This document shows, piece by piece, positions 63,173 to 64,000 of a stretch of 64,000 nt of DNA (positions within the stretch are counted from its first letter, which is position 1; each line of letters opens with the position of its first letter). Under the pieces are notes generated by a model. That model did not search any database. It was not told where the DNA came from and saw only the letters and a program-made list of their open reading frames with translations. Source of the stretch: Siphonodentalium dalli. Taxonomy: Eukaryota > Mollusca > Scaphopoda > Gadilida > Siphonodentaliidae. The translations under genes and the position numbers were made by a program. Location: contig CP136064.1 of assembly GCA_032622095.1 (NCBI GenBank), forward strand, positions 41,627,912 to 41,691,911, in the 5' to 3' direction.

Positions 63173-64000
63173 AGAATGCAAGCCCTGGAGAAGGCACGAG
63201 CAATAAAGTTAATAGCCAAATTTAGAGGGAATGTACTCTTTTAAAACAGATTGTACATACATATGAACTCTTAATGAATCTGTTATGAGTATAGTTACAT
63301 GAAATAACTCATATTGTTAGAGTGCTATATTGCTCAAACGTATACCCCCCCCCCTTGTTTTGGAAGAAACATCCCAGGAGGTGCCATCCAATTCATAGTT
63401 GCGAGCGAACCGAGCAAGTATAACTCTTCGTTCTTCTCTTTGTCGTCTTCTTCATTCTTCATCTGTCAGTTCTAAGGTCCCACCCGCCGTGGGATGCAAG
63501 GAGACTAACTCACTCTCTGCCTTAGCGACAGAACGACCTGCACAGGAGGAGGCCCACTCCGAAGATGGCGAGACAACCAACATTAAAAGTTAACTAACTG
63601 CTGTTCGCCAAAGCAAAAGGCAGATAACCTGATGCCCAATTTGTGGCACAGGGATCAAAGTGAGAACCCATTAGGCCAAATGGGTTGAACAACGATAATG
63701 GAGTCAAGCCCCCACCACCGCATGCTGCAAGGTGGTCATGCCCAAGCTAATATCCTGGCCAAGCTGGAGGGTTGGGATAGGTCATTGTTCTCCAAGCCCC
63801 AAGACGGTTGAGTGGCAGGCAAGGCCTTTCTGAGATGAGAGCATGCGCGGCCAGGGGGTCTCGACTTGCTACCGTAGAGGTAGGGCCACTGCCCTGCGCT
63901 TAAGCTGCCAAAGGCCCTTCGGCCGGTGTCGATTCGTGCGCACGTGAGTTGGCAGCTTTAGCGCCCAGAACCGCTGGCGTTTGGTGGGGGACAAATGTCC
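63173..64000. other. GC-richer end segment, unresolved
   Basis: From about 63360 base composition changes to GC-richer DNA with one plus-strand ORF (63399-63593; SSVSSKVPPAVGCKETNSLS) and no recognised domain. It could be the 5' part of a retrotransposon or a gene's untranslated exon cut by the window edge. Confidence 0.35.

Overview
This is animal nuclear DNA, most likely from a marine invertebrate. It is AT-rich, its genes have GT-AG introns, and it holds relics of metazoan gene families (BRMS1/BRMS1L, HGH1, C2H2 zinc finger). It is saturated with Helitrons, hAT elements, foldback MITEs, tRNA-derived SINEs and 3'-microsatellite LINEs. The species cannot be fixed from the sequence; a mollusc or an invertebrate deuterostome would fit. 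No rRNA, CRISPR array, operon or functional tRNA gene was seen.

Host genes. (1) The 5' end of a BRMS1/BRMS1L corepressor gene lies on the minus strand: exon 1 at 12534-12687 and exon 2 at 4961-5051, with later exons beyond the left edge. (2) A complete three-exon HGH1 gene lies on the plus strand: 33790-34453, 39441-39631 and 41069-41296, giving 360 residues. (3) A single-exon zinc-finger protein of 502 residues lies at 48987-50495 on the plus strand, with a two-finger module at each end. (4) Two compatible exons at 60301-60435 and 58818-58928 on the minus strand look like the 3' end of a coiled-coil gene I do not recognise.

Layout. 1-3.6 kb: two minisatellites, the second inside a TIR element. 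4-12.7 kb: the BRMS1L-like gene, whose 7.5-kb intron 1 holds two 6-bp-TSD elements full of GCGCTTAAGCGC palindromes and Helitrons. 12.8-15.2 kb: a long TIR element with an unfamiliar ORF, then a SINE. 16.3-21.5 kb: a Helitron carrying a second Helitron near its 5' tip and a 3.5-kb long-inverted-repeat element in its body. 23.7-29.2 kb: hAT elements with clear 8-bp target duplications, a variable-unit tandem element and a LINE with target duplications. 29.7-31.4 kb: a decayed hAT transposase whose terminal region reappears as the arms of a foldback element at 37-39.3 kb inside HGH1 intron 1. 41.4-48.3 kb: nested TTAA element and Helitron, a second LINE and a GGGGCATAATGCGAC element. 51-63 kb: a dense foldback zone where TTAA-flanked (piggyBac-like), TA-flanked (mariner-like) and 8-bp-TSD (hAT-like) palindromes nest in one another.

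The genes do not form a visible pathway. BRMS1L is a Sin3-HDAC corepressor subunit, HGH1 a chaperone adaptor for eEF2 and the zinc finger probably a DNA-binding protein. What unites the window is its layered, non-autonomous transposons, many with boundaries readable to the base.
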